Below are positions 45,068 to 55,869 of a DNA stretch of 64,000 nt, piece after piece. The stretch covers positions 186,001 to 250,000 of the forward strand of contig SADC01000160.1 of assembly GCA_004194705.1 (NCBI GenBank), written 5' to 3'. Within the stretch, counting starts at the first letter, position 1. Every line of letters starts with the position of its first letter. The position numbers and the translations under genes are program-made. This stretch comes from Ditylenchus dipsaci. Lineage: Eukaryota; Nematoda; Chromadorea; Rhabditida; Anguinidae. Below the pieces are notes generated by a model. That model was not told the DNA's origin and did no database searches. It saw nothing but the letters and a program-made list of their open reading frames with translations.

Positions 45068-45295
45068 TTACTGCAAAATACCTTGTGCAGGCACAACTTT
45101 CACTACTACTGGCGCTGTCGGCTGCTCATCAACACTCTCCTCCTCATCGCCCACTTCTATTTCTTCAACCTTCATGGCTTCCTCATCAGAGTCCTGTGCT
45201 TCCGGAGGGATCGCAACAATCTCCATTTGTTCCACGCCCACATCTTTCGACTCTAACAAGGATAGACACTCGAAGATATTGACCAGCTCTCCCAT
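45068..45295 (-). pseudogene. piggyBac transposase, acidic N-terminal part
   Basis: A frame starting MGELVNIFECLSLLESKD continues with an acidic stretch (EEIEVGDEEESVDEQ). Acidic N termini precede the catalytic core in many piggyBac transposases. It ends about 100 bases before the C-terminal remnant begins, consistent with a large internal deletion. Confidence 0.55.
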
Positions 45296-45614
45296 ATTAG
45301 GCGAATTTACTTTAGCAAAAATAATATATTTGTCGCCAAAGTGTTGTACAAAATCAAAAGATAAATTGGAAGGGACTTCCTTCCTTCTTTCTTCAAAATA
45401 GCCAGCTGTATTTCAAAAGAACTATATCAACTAAGAGAAAAAAGAAGCATAAACATATGCTAGCAGGATGACTCATAACTCTTCTTTCTACTGATAAAAC
45501 ACTATTTTTGATATCATTTTTACAACAAAACCAATAATTTTACCCCTATATACAACGTTCCCAAAAAAATAAAAAATTCAAATTTTTTTAAAAATTAATT
45601 CGGGCAAAAATGGG

Positions 45615-46426
45615 TTAAGGGTATTGGCCAGCCGGTGGCTAACCAGTGTCAGACATGTGTGTCATGGCTACCCTCCCACTGCCTTCAATTCCTCCTCTGT
45701 CTCTTCTTTCAATTGACTGGAAAAGAAGGCAGCAGTGCCCGTCAGAGTTGCATGCCTATTTGTCTTCAATGAGGAAAGTGCAAGCTAGCGGCCACTAAAT
45801 AACAAAATAGTCAATTTTTAGTGGACGGCATGCAAAGCGGTCAAGCGTTGGTTCTCTCACACTCCCTTGCCGAAAACCAGCTTATTGCTTTTATAGCAAA
45901 TGGTGTCTTAATACTGAACAATTGCACAATACAAAATCCTTGTAAATAAACAATGATAGCGGTTCCGAAATTTGATGCAGGTTTTTTGGGACGTAGCCTT
46001 TTGTCCCCTTTTTTGATTGATATAAAAAAAGGGACAAACGAATTACGTAATTTGTTTGTCCCCTTTTTCCACTTTTCGAATTCGCTCCTTTTTGGTTTTA
46101 AATTTCTGAATTAACTTACTTGTCTTGCAAAGAACTTCTATCATCTTAAATGTTTTCTATAATCAAACCTCAGTTCTACTGGCCCAGTGGTACTATGTGA
46201 TCCATGCACCAAACCAAGTGGTCGTCCACTTTGATAAAAAATAATTTGAAGTTTTTCGGGTTCCAAAACAATTTTCCTGGACTAATTCGAGCATGCTGAA
46301 GATGGTTTGACAGTGGTAAAATCGTGTTTTATCGAGAAATTTTTGAGTTATCGTAAATTATTGATTTTGATAAATCAATAACTCACAATAACTTGGAAAT
46401 TTCTCGATAAAACGTGATTTTAGTAC
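45615..46426 (+). repeat. 813-bp interspersed repeat, copy 2
   Basis: Nearly identical to 29198-30010. It starts at the right-hand TTAA of the piggyBac remnant. Beyond 46426 the copies diverge: here the ccaagtggtc foldback MITE is complete (to about 46510), while in copy 1 its second half is missing. The near identity shows recent duplication or transposition. Confidence 0.8.
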
Positions 46427-46519
46427 TGTGAATCGTCTTCAGGGTGCTCGAATCAGTGCAGAAAACATGTTTTGTCACCCGAAAACTTAAAAAAAATTCC
46501 AAGTGGACGAGGGTTGTTT

Positions 46520-46720
46520 GGGCGGAGATACCCAGGTGGATATCCACCCGACCGGGAGGTACCCACCCTAAGTCTTGAAGTTAGGATGGGTGAAATCGCA
46601 ATTTTAAGTTAGAAAAAATGGTTTTTTTTAAGAAACTTTTATTTTTTAGGTCATCGAGATGGATATCTATCTGCACAGGAGACACCTACCCCATCTATTG
46701 GAGTTCGGATGGTTAAAGTT
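46520..46720 (+). repeat. 'ggtggatatcc' interspersed repeat
   Basis: Two diverged units (46530-46600 and 46655-46715) contain gatatcca(c)...acc.acccc and ttgaagttaggatggg. The same pattern occurs twice at 60710-60930. It may be a low-copy dispersed repeat; no ORF. Confidence 0.5.
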
Positions 46721-47024
46721 GGTTGGGAATGGACTGACGCTGGCTTACTCTGCGCTTAAGGGTTCGACTAAGAGTAAAAAAACGTTAAAGATAAATGAAA
46801 CAGCAGCCAAATAAATAAAATGAAAAAGGCGCAAAAGGTGGAAAAAGGGACAAAAGTACCTACGCCGCTTTTTTTTATTAACTGTAATATATGACAGTCG
46901 TGAAATTTTGGTCAAAATTTTTTCAAAAAATGTAAGAAAGAGCACATGTCAAAAAGAGTGATTAAAGTGAATGCTTCACTGTTTTTATTTAAAAATAATA
47001 ATTTTCTTAGCCCATCATAACGGG

Positions 47025-47215
47025 CGCTGGCTTAGCGCTTTTGACATAGAACATTAAACAACAAAGTGGCCAATTTTTCATAGATGCAATGTGGTCAAGC
47101 CACGCGGCGGTTTTTCCCTACTCGCTGCTGGACGAAAACCAGCCAGCTGCTTTTCAGCAAATCATGTCTCTTTCCTTCGACTAACGCATTATGCTTAACA
47201 ATCAAAAATAGGTGC
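47025..47215 (+). repeat. diverged relative of the 813-bp repeat
   Basis: Blocks such as acaaagtggccaatttt, gcaatgtggtcaagcc and gacgaaaaccagccagctgctttt align in order with 29375-29500 of copy 1. It is older and shorter. Confidence 0.5.
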
Positions 47216-47716
47216 GTAAATAATCAATCCGATGGGTCACTAAATTAAATTTAAATGTTTTTTTTTATCAACTCTATTTACACTTTTTTAGAACTTTATA
47301 CACTAAAAAAATTAGACTCCTTTTTCAAAATAGGGAATATATTTATTCAACAAATAGAGAATGCCATACACAATGACACAACCACTAAATTGTGAAAAAT
47401 TAGACTCTACTCTGCTACATACTATGAAGTTTTAGTGGTCTCCTCGTCAGTGCCAGGGTATTTGTTATATTTCTTCTAGTTTTGAAGCACAAACGACAAG
47501 CAATATTAAGATCCTTCAATAAAAATGTGATTTGCAAGTGAAAGTGATAGTTTTCGATTAATATAAAATTAAATACACTTTTGAAGAATCAATTTGCAAA
47601 AAATATAGCTTAAAAACTTTTCCAAGCTATTTATTGACATTATTGACACAAATTAAGTTGACATTTTCCTTCATTTGTTCAAATTCCACCAAATTTTCTA
47701 ACGAAAATTATGGCAT

Positions 47717-47990
47717 TTGCTAAAAAGCAGGGCATTTGAGTCGACACATTTTGCTTTAATGTCAGATTTCTGTTTTTTCGCCTATCTTAAGGTGCGAAAC
47801 ATTTTGGCGGACAACATGCGAAAATATACTGCTAGAGATATTTGGAGTAGAGTGGTCAGCAAAGTTGGAGAGCACTGGAGAGGCCTCGATGTCCAGAAAG
47901 TCAAATATGTCTGGAACTACCACATTTCCACTGAAAGTGAATACTTCTTGACTGTAATTTTTTGTATTTTCTGTGTTCTTTTGCTTTAAA
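47717..47990. other. ambiguous coding-like segment
   Basis: Both strands are open. Plus reads ADNMRKYTARDIWSRVV and VGEHWRGLDVQKVKYVWNYH. Minus reads FSGNVVVPDIFDFLDIEA. Neither has start, splice or domain support. It abuts the MITE at 47996. It may be an orphan exon; strand cannot be chosen. Confidence 0.25.
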
Positions 47991-47995
47991 TTACT

Positions 47996-48522
47996 TACCG
48001 TATTTCCTCTAATAAGGCGACCGGCTAAAAGAAACTTGGCAAAAACAAAAACTGCCAAAAGTATGTTTTGCCGAAAATAAATTTGCAAAAGTGAAATTTG
48101 CCAGGAACAGGTTTTACCTAAAAAAATTAGGGTAGCAATTTAGAGCTGAGAAGACTTTTTTAAGTTATTTCCACGTTTGACAAATTTTATTTTGGCAAAT
48201 GTCGAATTGGTAAATTGCGTTTTGGCAATATTCATTTCCAGCATATTTCATTTCGGCAATTTTCGTTTTTGCCAAATTTAGTTTTTTGGCAAGCTTTCAC
48301 ATCAAGTTTACCCCTGGCCCCGTCGACTTTGAGAACCTATATCTCAGCCTAGGACAAATATTTTTCAAAGCTGCTTATTGCGTTTTCTTAACTCCTGCGA
48401 GCTCTACCGATTTCTTTTTTCGGCTGGGCACCCAAAGACTTTGAGATTGACCTAAAATTTTCCCGCTTTTCGGGGGTTTTAAAAGTAAGGCAGCCGGCCG
48501 CCTTATTGGAAGAAATACGGTA
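47996..48522. mobile_element. taccgtattt MITE, 527 bp
   Basis: Ends taccgtatttcctctaataa and ttattggaagaaatacggta. Sub-terminal ggcgaccggc / gccggccgcc pair. The right half has the family core (gagaacctatatctcagcct, cctgcgagctctaccgattt). The left half is filled with 'tttgccaaa / tttggcaaa' words. It is the longest full copy of the family here. Confidence 0.8.
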
Positions 48523-48639
48523 TTTTAGAGGGAGCTGCCAAATTGTGTGATTAGCAATTTAGGGTTATTTCCTAGCGCATGGTTAACTGTTTGTTGACCA
48601 TAAAAATGGTGGGCACTTGTTTACTTGGGGCCCCTTTTT

Positions 48640-48945
48640 GGACCTATTTTTAAACCTATACCTATTTTAAACCGTATAAAATTTTAGCGTATAAAAATCA
48701 CTTAGAAGACGTCTAAACACTATTCATATCGTTCACATAGTTGACCAAAAAAGGCATCTCACCCCATCCATGGCGACCAAAATTACCCTTAGATATTGGA
48801 TGAGCAAGGCGAAATAACTAGCGTGCCACCATGTGCGGTCAAACCTGCAACACCATTTCAAGCCATAAAACACTGACGCTTATCCACTGAGCTTGGAAAT
48901 TTCTAGTCACACAAGTTGGGCGCTCCCTTCAAATTCACTTTTTTG
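48640..48945 (-). repeat. SINE/MITE-like repeat with pol III-type boxes (copy 1)
   Basis: On the minus strand cttgtgtgactagaaatttcc and cagtggataagcgtcagtgt are followed by gcaggtttgaccgc. This resembles A and B boxes. It shares these blocks, and acttagaaga.gtctaaacac, with 57230-57720. A full tRNA fold cannot be drawn, so tRNA-derived SINE is inference. Confidence 0.45.
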
Positions 48946-49299
48946 GATTCACGAAATTCACGTATTCGTGGTTATTTTCTTAACAGGCGGTCCAGGTTTT
49001 TTTTTAAGTTTTGCAAAAATGTTAAATTAAAATACCACTGAACAATTCTTACACAGTCAAACACTTGTCACAATGTGTCGCATTGGTAAAAATCTGAAAA
49101 GCTGTAATTGAAACAGCCTGAATTTCATTCTTTTGGTTTTGTTGTAATTTTTTAAAACACCATGTAGATCATGTAGCCGTGGATGTTGACTTTTTTATGA
49201 GCTGTTAAGCTCTGCTAAGTAATTTGAGAATTGTGTGGATTGAGAGGTTTAAAAAACGTCAATTTTTTAAGCCTACGTATCTTTGCATTTCTTACCCCT

Positions 49300-50215
49300 T
49301 GGTCGAGGTCGCGGTCGAGGTCGACGTGTAGTCACACTCAATGTTTCAGCTTTTTATGTATTTTTCGATTAGAAGTCAAGCAAACTTGCTGTAAAAGTGC
49401 GAAAAACTCAATATAAAACTCCAATTTACAAATGTATAGAGAACTCGGATTAGTAAAGTCACCTTCCAGGAGGGTCAGAATTGGCCTAAAATCCGTTTTT
49501 TGTTAGGTTTAAAATAATTTGAATTGGGGCCAAAAGAATTTCACTCTCTTTTTCCAACACGAGAAGCAAAGCGTTTCTCCGCTCAATCAGGGTTTCCATA
49601 TTCTTGGAAAAGGCAAATTAAATAGTAATTTTGACCCTAGTAGCGAATACCCCCCCCCCCCCCCCAACAAATTTTTTTTCAAAATCAAGTTTTAACCATT
49701 TCTAAGTAATTCTTATGCGATGAAAACGATAAAAAATGTGTTTTCGGGCATTTTCTGACCTAAAAAGTTGATTTTTGGAAAAAAATTTTGACCAAAATTC
49801 GACTTTTTGCCTTGGGGGACCAAGGTATTCTACCTCGTTTTGTCACTGGAGCTAGGCAAAAAGAGTCTCCATACGCATTTTATGATCAAGAGTCCTGCTC
49901 GGAATTATGTCTAAGGTAAGTGAGTGCGCGCATCTCTAACCAACCAAGCCCCTGCGCCGCCTTCGGGGCGCAGGGGGCTTGGTTGGTTGGGGTTGAGATG
50001 CGCACACCCACATACCTTAGACACAAATCACTCGAAAGGGACTCTGGATGCATGAAAAAACATGCATACCAGAGTTTCTTTATGCGGTAGACCCCAGCTA
50101 AGACATAGTCGATGTCATATCGACCTCGACATCGACCGCGATCAGGACCAAGACTAAAGAGTGTGACCATGATCGACCTCAACCGCGACCTCGACCGCGA
50201 CTAAGCAGTGTGACT
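49300..50215. mobile_element. TIR-like unit with GGTCGAGGTCGCGG ends, containing hairpin repeat copy 2
   Basis: ggtcgaggtcgcggtcgagg (49312) faces cctcaaccgcgacctcgacc (about 50177); the adjoining agtcacactca / gtgtgac words also pair. Inside are a 17-base poly-C tract (49650-49666) and, at 49865-50098, the second copy of the GC-hairpin repeat described at 6480. It could be a composite of separate insertions. Confidence 0.45.
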
Positions 50216-50629
50216 AAAGCATTAGATATTTCAATAGAGTTTCATACTCTTTCGAAAGCTAAGATCTAACAAGATCTAACAACAAAAACCTGAAGATAAA
50301 TAAAATTTGAAGATGGAATTTAGACTTTTTGAGATGCAATCCAAATTGCTGAAACACGGAAACAGGCTGTGGAATTTGATTCTTTCGAATGTTAATATTC
50401 TTTAGCTAAAATTATTAGCATTAAATTCTGACTTTAACGGACCTAAAGTGTCACTTGCGTGTTCGAGTTTTAAAGGTGCTTCTCGATCCTGGAATACACT
50501 GCATTCGGTCAAATTACTGAAATTTCGTCAATTTGGCTGGTCTATTTACCGTCAATGTGAAAAAGGGTCAATACTACAGCTATAGATAATACTCGGGAGT
50601 TTCAAAGAAGTTTTGTTAAAATACAATAG

Positions 50630-51411
50630 TTTGCATATTCAAACTATGTGCTTTTCATGTGCTTCGAAATGTGTGCTCTAGAGATGCAGAATTAGCCTCC
50701 ATGTTAATCAATTCCAAGTACACCCAAGGAGGTGCAGATGAAAGCAATTTTTTGTTGAGACAGTTGGGTGGCCGACTATACGAATTTTTTGATGGACTTG
50801 TTCAGGTATCTTGTTTTTTCATCGTAGAATAATAGCTTTCTTTTGAGTTTAGGATAAGATTTTGTGCAACACCTCTGAAATTAAAAAATTTGCTTCAATC
50901 TGGGTAAACAGCATGCCGCCTTTTCAACTACTCCTTTTAAGGTAGAACATAGGCTATCTTGATAAGAAAAAATGAACAAGCCAAAAGATAAATCGATTGA
51001 TTTCGTGAATCAGTCAGACTGAATTGTAAAATGTACATACAATGTGCCTCCTAAGATAATTTTTTAAAGCCAGTTTTCGGGCTTACAGTTATTTTTGCCA
51101 GTCAAATTATAACTAAAAATTTGCCAAGCAATTTATTTATCAGAGTTATCTTAAGATGCACTATTCGCTATAGAAATATGGGATTGCTATTAAATCTTCT
51201 ACGAACGAAAAATTTTCAGCTAGCCTTTTGGGACACCTTCTTACTAGCAATGATGGAAATACTGGAAGAACTTGGCGAAAACGATCCTCTTCACCATCTA
51301 GGGCTGAGTGAACTTCGAGCTTGGCAGGCTTTCCTGCATCTGATAAATGAAAATATGATCCTTGGCTATCAACAAGGAAGAAACGACCAAGGAAATTCGA
51401 AAGACATTTAA
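50630..51411 (+). CDS. globin-like protein, partial 5'
   Basis: Three exons chain with matching phases: 50630-50805, 50853-50941 and 51144-51411 (TAA). The introns are 47 and 202 nt. The protein contains FLLRQLGGRLYEFFDGLV (helix E-like), SEIKKFASIWVNSMPPF (F region), LAFWDTFLLAMMEILEELG (helix G) and LRAWQAFLHLINENMILGYQ (helix H). The W-x-x-FL...AW..FL..I...M..GY order is that of nematode globins. The expected proximal His is not obvious, so haem binding is uncertain. Upstream exons with helices A-B are not identified. No signal peptide seen. The divergent sequence could also indicate decay, though all three exons are open. Confidence 0.6.
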
Positions 51412-51429
51412 TCTTCTGCAGAACAAAAC

Positions 51430-52120
51430 TCTGTTAAACATAGTGTGAAAAGCCGTAGTTTTTCTTTAAATTACCCTCCTATTCAACATCTTTCTTGTCC
51501 TGCTCCCTCTCTCCCGAAAACTTATAAAATATAACTATTTTAGAGTGCCTCAAAATTTCTGAATAGAGAAGAAAGAAAGCCAGCCGAAATAATGAAGAAG
51601 CCCAAAATTTCCTTAACAACCTCAGACGATCAATGGTCTAGGGTTTTAATCAAATCGGCTGGGACGTCGAGAAGATAATAAAAAAACCTATAATTTTCGT
51701 GAAGAGTTTCTATTTCCGAACTTAAAGTTGAAGTCGGAGCTGGAGTATTTGGCTGATGAACGCACTTTAGGCTAAATGTGGGATATGGCCCTTGACAAAA
51801 TTGCCCTATATCATATTTTTAGAACGTTTAAGTGGCGGTCGACACCTTTTGCCAAAAAAATTGATTAGAAATTGAAGGTTTCAGTCATTTTTTGGTTCGC
51901 CAAAAAAGAAGCCATTCCGAAAAACTCTACCATCATAGAAAGATTCAGCGATTAATTCTGCATCACAGCCTCCCGGTCTCATTCTTGCGTTAAATTATTG
52001 TGCTAAAGCCCGAAATAGCCAACTCTACAAAGACTGGATGCTGTGTGGAGCAAAATACGAAACAAAAGCAGGCAACCCGAAAACAGCTAGGATTTCCGTA
52101 TTCCTGCCGTGAATAGTGGA
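51430..52120. other. region between globin-like gene and kinase relic
   Basis: Short plus-strand frames with codon-like character (IGWDVEKIIKKPIIFVKSF, NSQLYKDWMLCGAKYETKAG) are broken by stops. They may be exons or decayed parts of the gene whose P-loop lies at 52147. Nothing firm can be assigned. Confidence 0.3.
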
Positions 52121-52139
52121 AGCGGGAGAAAGTTTTTTT

Positions 52140-52253
52140 TAAAAGATTGTAATTGAAGGGCTTGATGCCTGCGGAAAAACATATGCCACAGATGGAAGCG
52201 AGGACGATATAATTCATTGCTTCAAGATTAGAAGTGGGAAGAATTTAGAAAAT
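52140..52253 (+). pseudogene. nucleotide-kinase P-loop fragment (thymidylate kinase-like)
   Basis: A plus-strand frame reads IVIEGLDACGKTYATD, a close match to the P-loop of thymidylate/CMPK2-type kinases (IxxEGxDGxGKT/S). It continues SEDDIIHCFKIRSGKNLEN to a stop. Upstream in frame is a stop within a T run. No LID or other kinase motifs were found nearby. Either an exon of a gene not resolved here or a retro-pseudogene piece. Confidence 0.35.
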
Positions 52254-52778
52254 TAGAATGAGAAGAATAGTCTGAGCTTCTAGAGAAAATTAATCTCGTA
52301 CGAAAAGAGGTTGTTGAAGATCATATTAATGTATGTTTAGATGTTTAATTGCTTCTTGAGAAGTAGTTTGAAGTGGCTTTTTAAGAAAATACGGTAAATT
52401 CAAAATTGAGGAAGTTTTTGTCACTTCACGGGAAAGAAACGGGAATTAATAGAGAAAACAGGATTTTGCAGTTGGTAATACGATTGTACGTTTTTTTGTT
52501 TTGCAAATAAGGAAATAGATCTTTCTAAATTTCTTTCCTTAGTAACAGTTGTATTGGCAGCTGTGGATTGTCGTGTATATATAAACTGACCAGCGAAATG
52601 TTTTATGTAAAATTGTTTTATTATCCTGCTTATTTTAAAATTTAAACCAATAAAATCTAAGTTTGAATATGGAATTTTTTCTAATACATATTGCATGTCT
52701 TTTAATGATTGAAGCTCGGCGGTATAATCACTTCAAGCAACCGTCAATTAATAATTTTGTAAGTCTAAATTTTAGGCA

Positions 52779-52980
52779 TACCGTATTTTTCTAATTAGTC
52801 TATAATTAGTCTATTAGTCTGTTTTGGGATCCCTAAAAATCGGAAAATTTTGATATCGATCTCGAGATCAAAGCTCGTAGGAGTTAAGAAAATGCAAAAA
52901 AGACTTTGGAATATATTAATTGTCGACTGAGACATAGGTATTCATATTCGAGTGGCCGGTTAATCAGAGGGAAAAATTGT
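52779..52980. repeat. diverged taccgtattt repeat
   Basis: Begins taccgtatttttctaattag and contains gtaggagttaagaaaatgca and gactgagacataggtattca, the core words of the family. The right terminus is degraded. Confidence 0.5.
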
Positions 52981-53200
52981 ACCCTCGATATAGTGTAATA
53001 ATGTAGGTTGTATAGTGTAATTTTCATCACCCGAAAAAATTTTAGTTTTTGCTGATGGTTATTACCAAGTGGCGTCAAAATATCTATTATGAACTTAACC
53101 AAATTTCCTTGATGTTTTGAGGATTGATAACTGTATAAACAACGAAAAATCACTAAATCTGTTATGTTTAGTTACTTTTTAAAGAAAAAACTTGTTTTAG

Positions 53201-54659
53201 GAGCCACACGAGCTGAAAGAAGCTTTGACGACCGGTAGAATACCTCAATCCGTAGCCGATCAAATACTGTCCGTTTTGCCTCTAACGAATGATTCAGAAA
53301 GTTTTCTGGACAAGCAAGACAAAATCGACAAAATTTTGTTATCTTCTCTGCCCGATAGTTTGTTAGATGTGATGCTGCAACTGCAGCCAAATGCCTTACC
53401 ACCTTGGCTTAATAAATTGCCTGAGCATTTACAAAAGAGGATAAAAGATGTTAATAGAGATAAACAAAAGACTTGGGCACACAAATTGGTGGAATTGGAA
53501 ATGATCAATCTCAAAATCGTTGAAAGCAGCGAGGATAGCCAATATGCTGTGGTATGTCATTATAGTAACTTAATACATCCGACTCTCTTGCAAAGGGCAC
53601 TTAGTATCTCACTATGTTCTTCTTCGAAGTGGAGGGACTGCAGCGGCTCATAAATTTGTGGTCGTTGTAGCGCCGCCAGCGCATTATCGTCAAATTGCTT
53701 AGCAATGTCATGGTTTTAAGCATAAACTATAACAGGACCAATCATTTATCCCTTTTTTAGTAAAACACTAAAGTGATGGTTCTTCGAAGGTGCCCAACTA
53801 TGTTTCCCGCTACCATTCATTCAACATTTAATTTTATTTTTGGTTGTTGACTTTGACTATCAGTTAACAGGATGGGCCAAGAAATTCCATTAGAAATTTT
53901 GTTTTTCATCCGCGATGGTGATTGGTATATAATGTCAAAAACACGATTTGCTCTTGGTCCACCTTGTAATTCAGCCGTTAGCTAACTGTAGGTCCAGATG
54001 GTTCAGGGCTAAACCACAGGGCCAAAGGGAATCGTGATATTATTCACCAATCACGAATCCAAATAATTCTTAGATGTTTGTTCACACCAGGATTTCAAAA
54101 ACACAAATTTACAAAAATATGTGAATATTTTAAAATCGGGGAATTTATTGGCTCATCCTGTAGGATACTCTTGCAAAATTTGCTGCTGGTTTTCTTCTAC
54201 CCTTTTTGACACTTTTCATAAACTTTTGAGGCATTTTAAAAAAGGTAAATTTTGTCACTGTCGGAGTGCTGTTAGGTGTTCTCAGGTATATTGCCAAAAG
54301 ATTTTCCAAAACATAAAAAAATTTACAAACTTTTGCAAAATGTTCAAAAGTATGCTAAAAATAATTGGACGGAGATATCTATCTTTTTTCAGAATGGAAC
54401 TGGCCAATCAGACTACAAGCTAGGTCCATTATCCGTTGTTCCATGCCTTAATCCAGCTGCCTTATCAAACACACCTTCTAAAATCTCACTATACACGGAT
54501 AATGTAAATTCAAACAAGCTAGAAATAGATACAACAGATGGAACGATGAATCAAGTCTTCATGTGTTTGAGCCAAAGTGGCTATTACCCGTTCGCTGATG
54601 GTCTGAAAACAATATTTTCATCCGAAGAATGCTATAATTGCACTGCAAAACCCACATAA
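53201..54659 (+). CDS. two-exon gene of unknown family, partial 5'
   Basis: Exon 53201-53551 follows a strong acceptor (cttgttttag) and encodes a helical, Leu-rich segment: GRIPQSVADQILSVLPLTN, SSLPDSLLDVMLQLQPNAL, PPWLNKLPEHLQKRIKDV. It ends at a gtatgt donor in phase 0. Exon 54393-54659 (acceptor ctttttt cag) encodes YKLGPLSVVPCLNPAALSN ... LSQSGYYPFADGLKTIF and stops at TAA with two or three Cys near the end (EECYNC). The 841-nt intron is long for this window. The start lies upstream. The helical first exon and Cys-bearing end could suit a nematode secreted helical protein, but no family is recognised. A polyadenylation-like aataaa lies about 10 bases after the stop. Confidence 0.55.
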
Positions 54660-55029
54660 TTTAGGAGTGAATAAAGTTGACTGCCTTTTTGTAAATTTAA
54701 TCTTTTATTTCTCTTAATAAAAATTTAAAATAATTTGACTCTAAATCTTTAAGATTTTTGTAGTAAACAAATAATATTATCACAACTAATCGCTGTCTTC
54801 CCCTCCCTATACAGCCCTTTGTCCCTCTGTAAATAGCTTTTCTAGGCGTTTTACGGCAAAGTTATCACATAAAAATGGTATTTAAACACTCCTAAAAATC
54901 ATGATTTTAAAGGGAAGGGGTTATATCAAAGAATGCCGAGGATTGGGCAGAGTAGAGGGGGGGCGAGGGTATATTGAAGTAGCGGTTTATCGTTGTATTT
55001 AGTGCCAAAATAAACGTGAGGTTTTGTTC

Positions 55030-55412
55030 GGTACTAGTTCGGTTTAGCCCACACCTCTTATTTTTATATTTTATTACGAAATAATCCTTTATTACTCAAC
55101 AATGTACATTTCAGAAATTTGAGACAACAAACAGTACATGATGTCATTGCCACTAAACTTTTTACGCCAAACAAATCAGACACATAACTGCGAAAAACTG
55201 ATCTATACTTAACTGAATTTTTTCTAAGAAGAAATACTTTATATGCTTTTTTATGGAAATTCAGTGCATGTATGATATTAAATGTTTGCACAGCATTAAA
55301 ATCACCATCAAAGTAGAACGGTCCAATGACATCGTAATAAGCAATACCCGATTTGAATAAAACATGCTGGAATAATAAAAACGATAGGTGTGGGCTAAAC
55401 CGAACTAATACC
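55030..55412 (-). mobile_element. TIR element with Tc1/mariner-type transposase remnant
   Basis: The ends ggtactagttcggtttagcc and ggctaaaccgaactaatacc are inverted over 27 bases. The minus strand between them codes for IAYYDVIGPFYFDGDFNAVQ, resembling the block around the second catalytic Asp in DDE_3 (Tc1/mariner) transposases, where G-x-I-G-P-x-F-F is common. A basic tail follows (KKAYKVFLLRKNSVKYRSVF) to a stop at 55064. It is too short for a full transposase. The ends are in place, so this is an internally deleted copy. Confidence 0.65.
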
Positions 55413-55519
55413 TTTTGGGTATCTTCATTTTTCTTTTTTCTTCATTTTTCTTTTGACCATTTAGCTGAAATTAATATGTATGCAGAGCTAAGGATATTTT
55501 AGTGTCGAAAACAAGGATA

Positions 55520-55625
55520 TCCAGAAACTGGATCGTCGATGGAAAATAATCAATTCTCTGTCACGCTATGATCACTCTGCTGCAAGTTTGTGTGCAAGCT
55601 GTGATAAGGTTCATCATTTTTGAGT
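55520..55625 (+). CDS. possible orphan exon
   Basis: A plus frame reads KLDRRWKIINSLSRYDHSAA followed by LCASCDKVHHF and stop. A CxxC pair and even codon use suggest coding. No acceptor in the correct phase could be fixed and no partner exon is known. Confidence 0.25.
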
Positions 55626-55653
55626 GACATCACGCCTAGGAGAAATAGAGTTT

Positions 55654-55866
55654 TTAGCGAATACCATCTAAATTTTCCAAAATTTCTGGTGGTTGAGAGT
55701 GGCCAAAAACGTCTTTTTCGAAAGAGGTTTTCACCATCTCATACCAACTTTTTTTTTTAAATTTTTTCCCCGTTGTGTTCACGGTTAAATTTTGATTCCA
55801 AAGTAACACTTCATACCCTGGAGGGCGATTGTTAAACCATTCTGTGATAGATAATATTTCGATCAA
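55654..55866 (-). CDS. probable terminal exon, unknown protein
   Basis: A 70-codon frame begins IEILSITEWFNNRPPGYEVL and ends SQPPEILENLDGIR stop. Mixed hydrophilic composition, two Trp and Pro-rich turns look like real protein. It contains an A10 run (KKFKKKSW) where an indel would be easily missed. Upstream exon is not found; 55870-56300 is AT-rich. Confidence 0.4.
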   Translation of the reverse strand: MIEILSITEWFNNRPPGYEVLLWNQNLTVNTTGKKFKKKSWYEMVKTSFEKDVFGHSQPPEILENLDGIR

Positions 55867-55869
55867 AGT

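Larger units (their letters stand above)
44222..45618 (-). mobile_element. internally deleted piggyBac element
   Basis: TTAA lies at both ends (44222-44225 and 45615-45618). The terminal inverted repeats read TTAACCCCTTTTTTCCCACG and, on the complementary strand at the right, TTAACCCATTTTTGCCCG. A second paired block is tacaggggtaaaa / ttttacccctata about 85 bases inside each end. It carries two transposase coding remnants on the minus strand. At 1.4 kb it is shorter than an autonomous copy and has lost the central catalytic coding. Confidence 0.85.

Noticed and set aside
44610..45282. Plus-strand ORFs of 65-141 codons
   Set aside because: Antisense to the piggyBac transposase remnants.
49650..49666. 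Poly-C tract as a functional site
   Set aside because: A single 17-base homopolymer is likely replication slippage or assembly noise.
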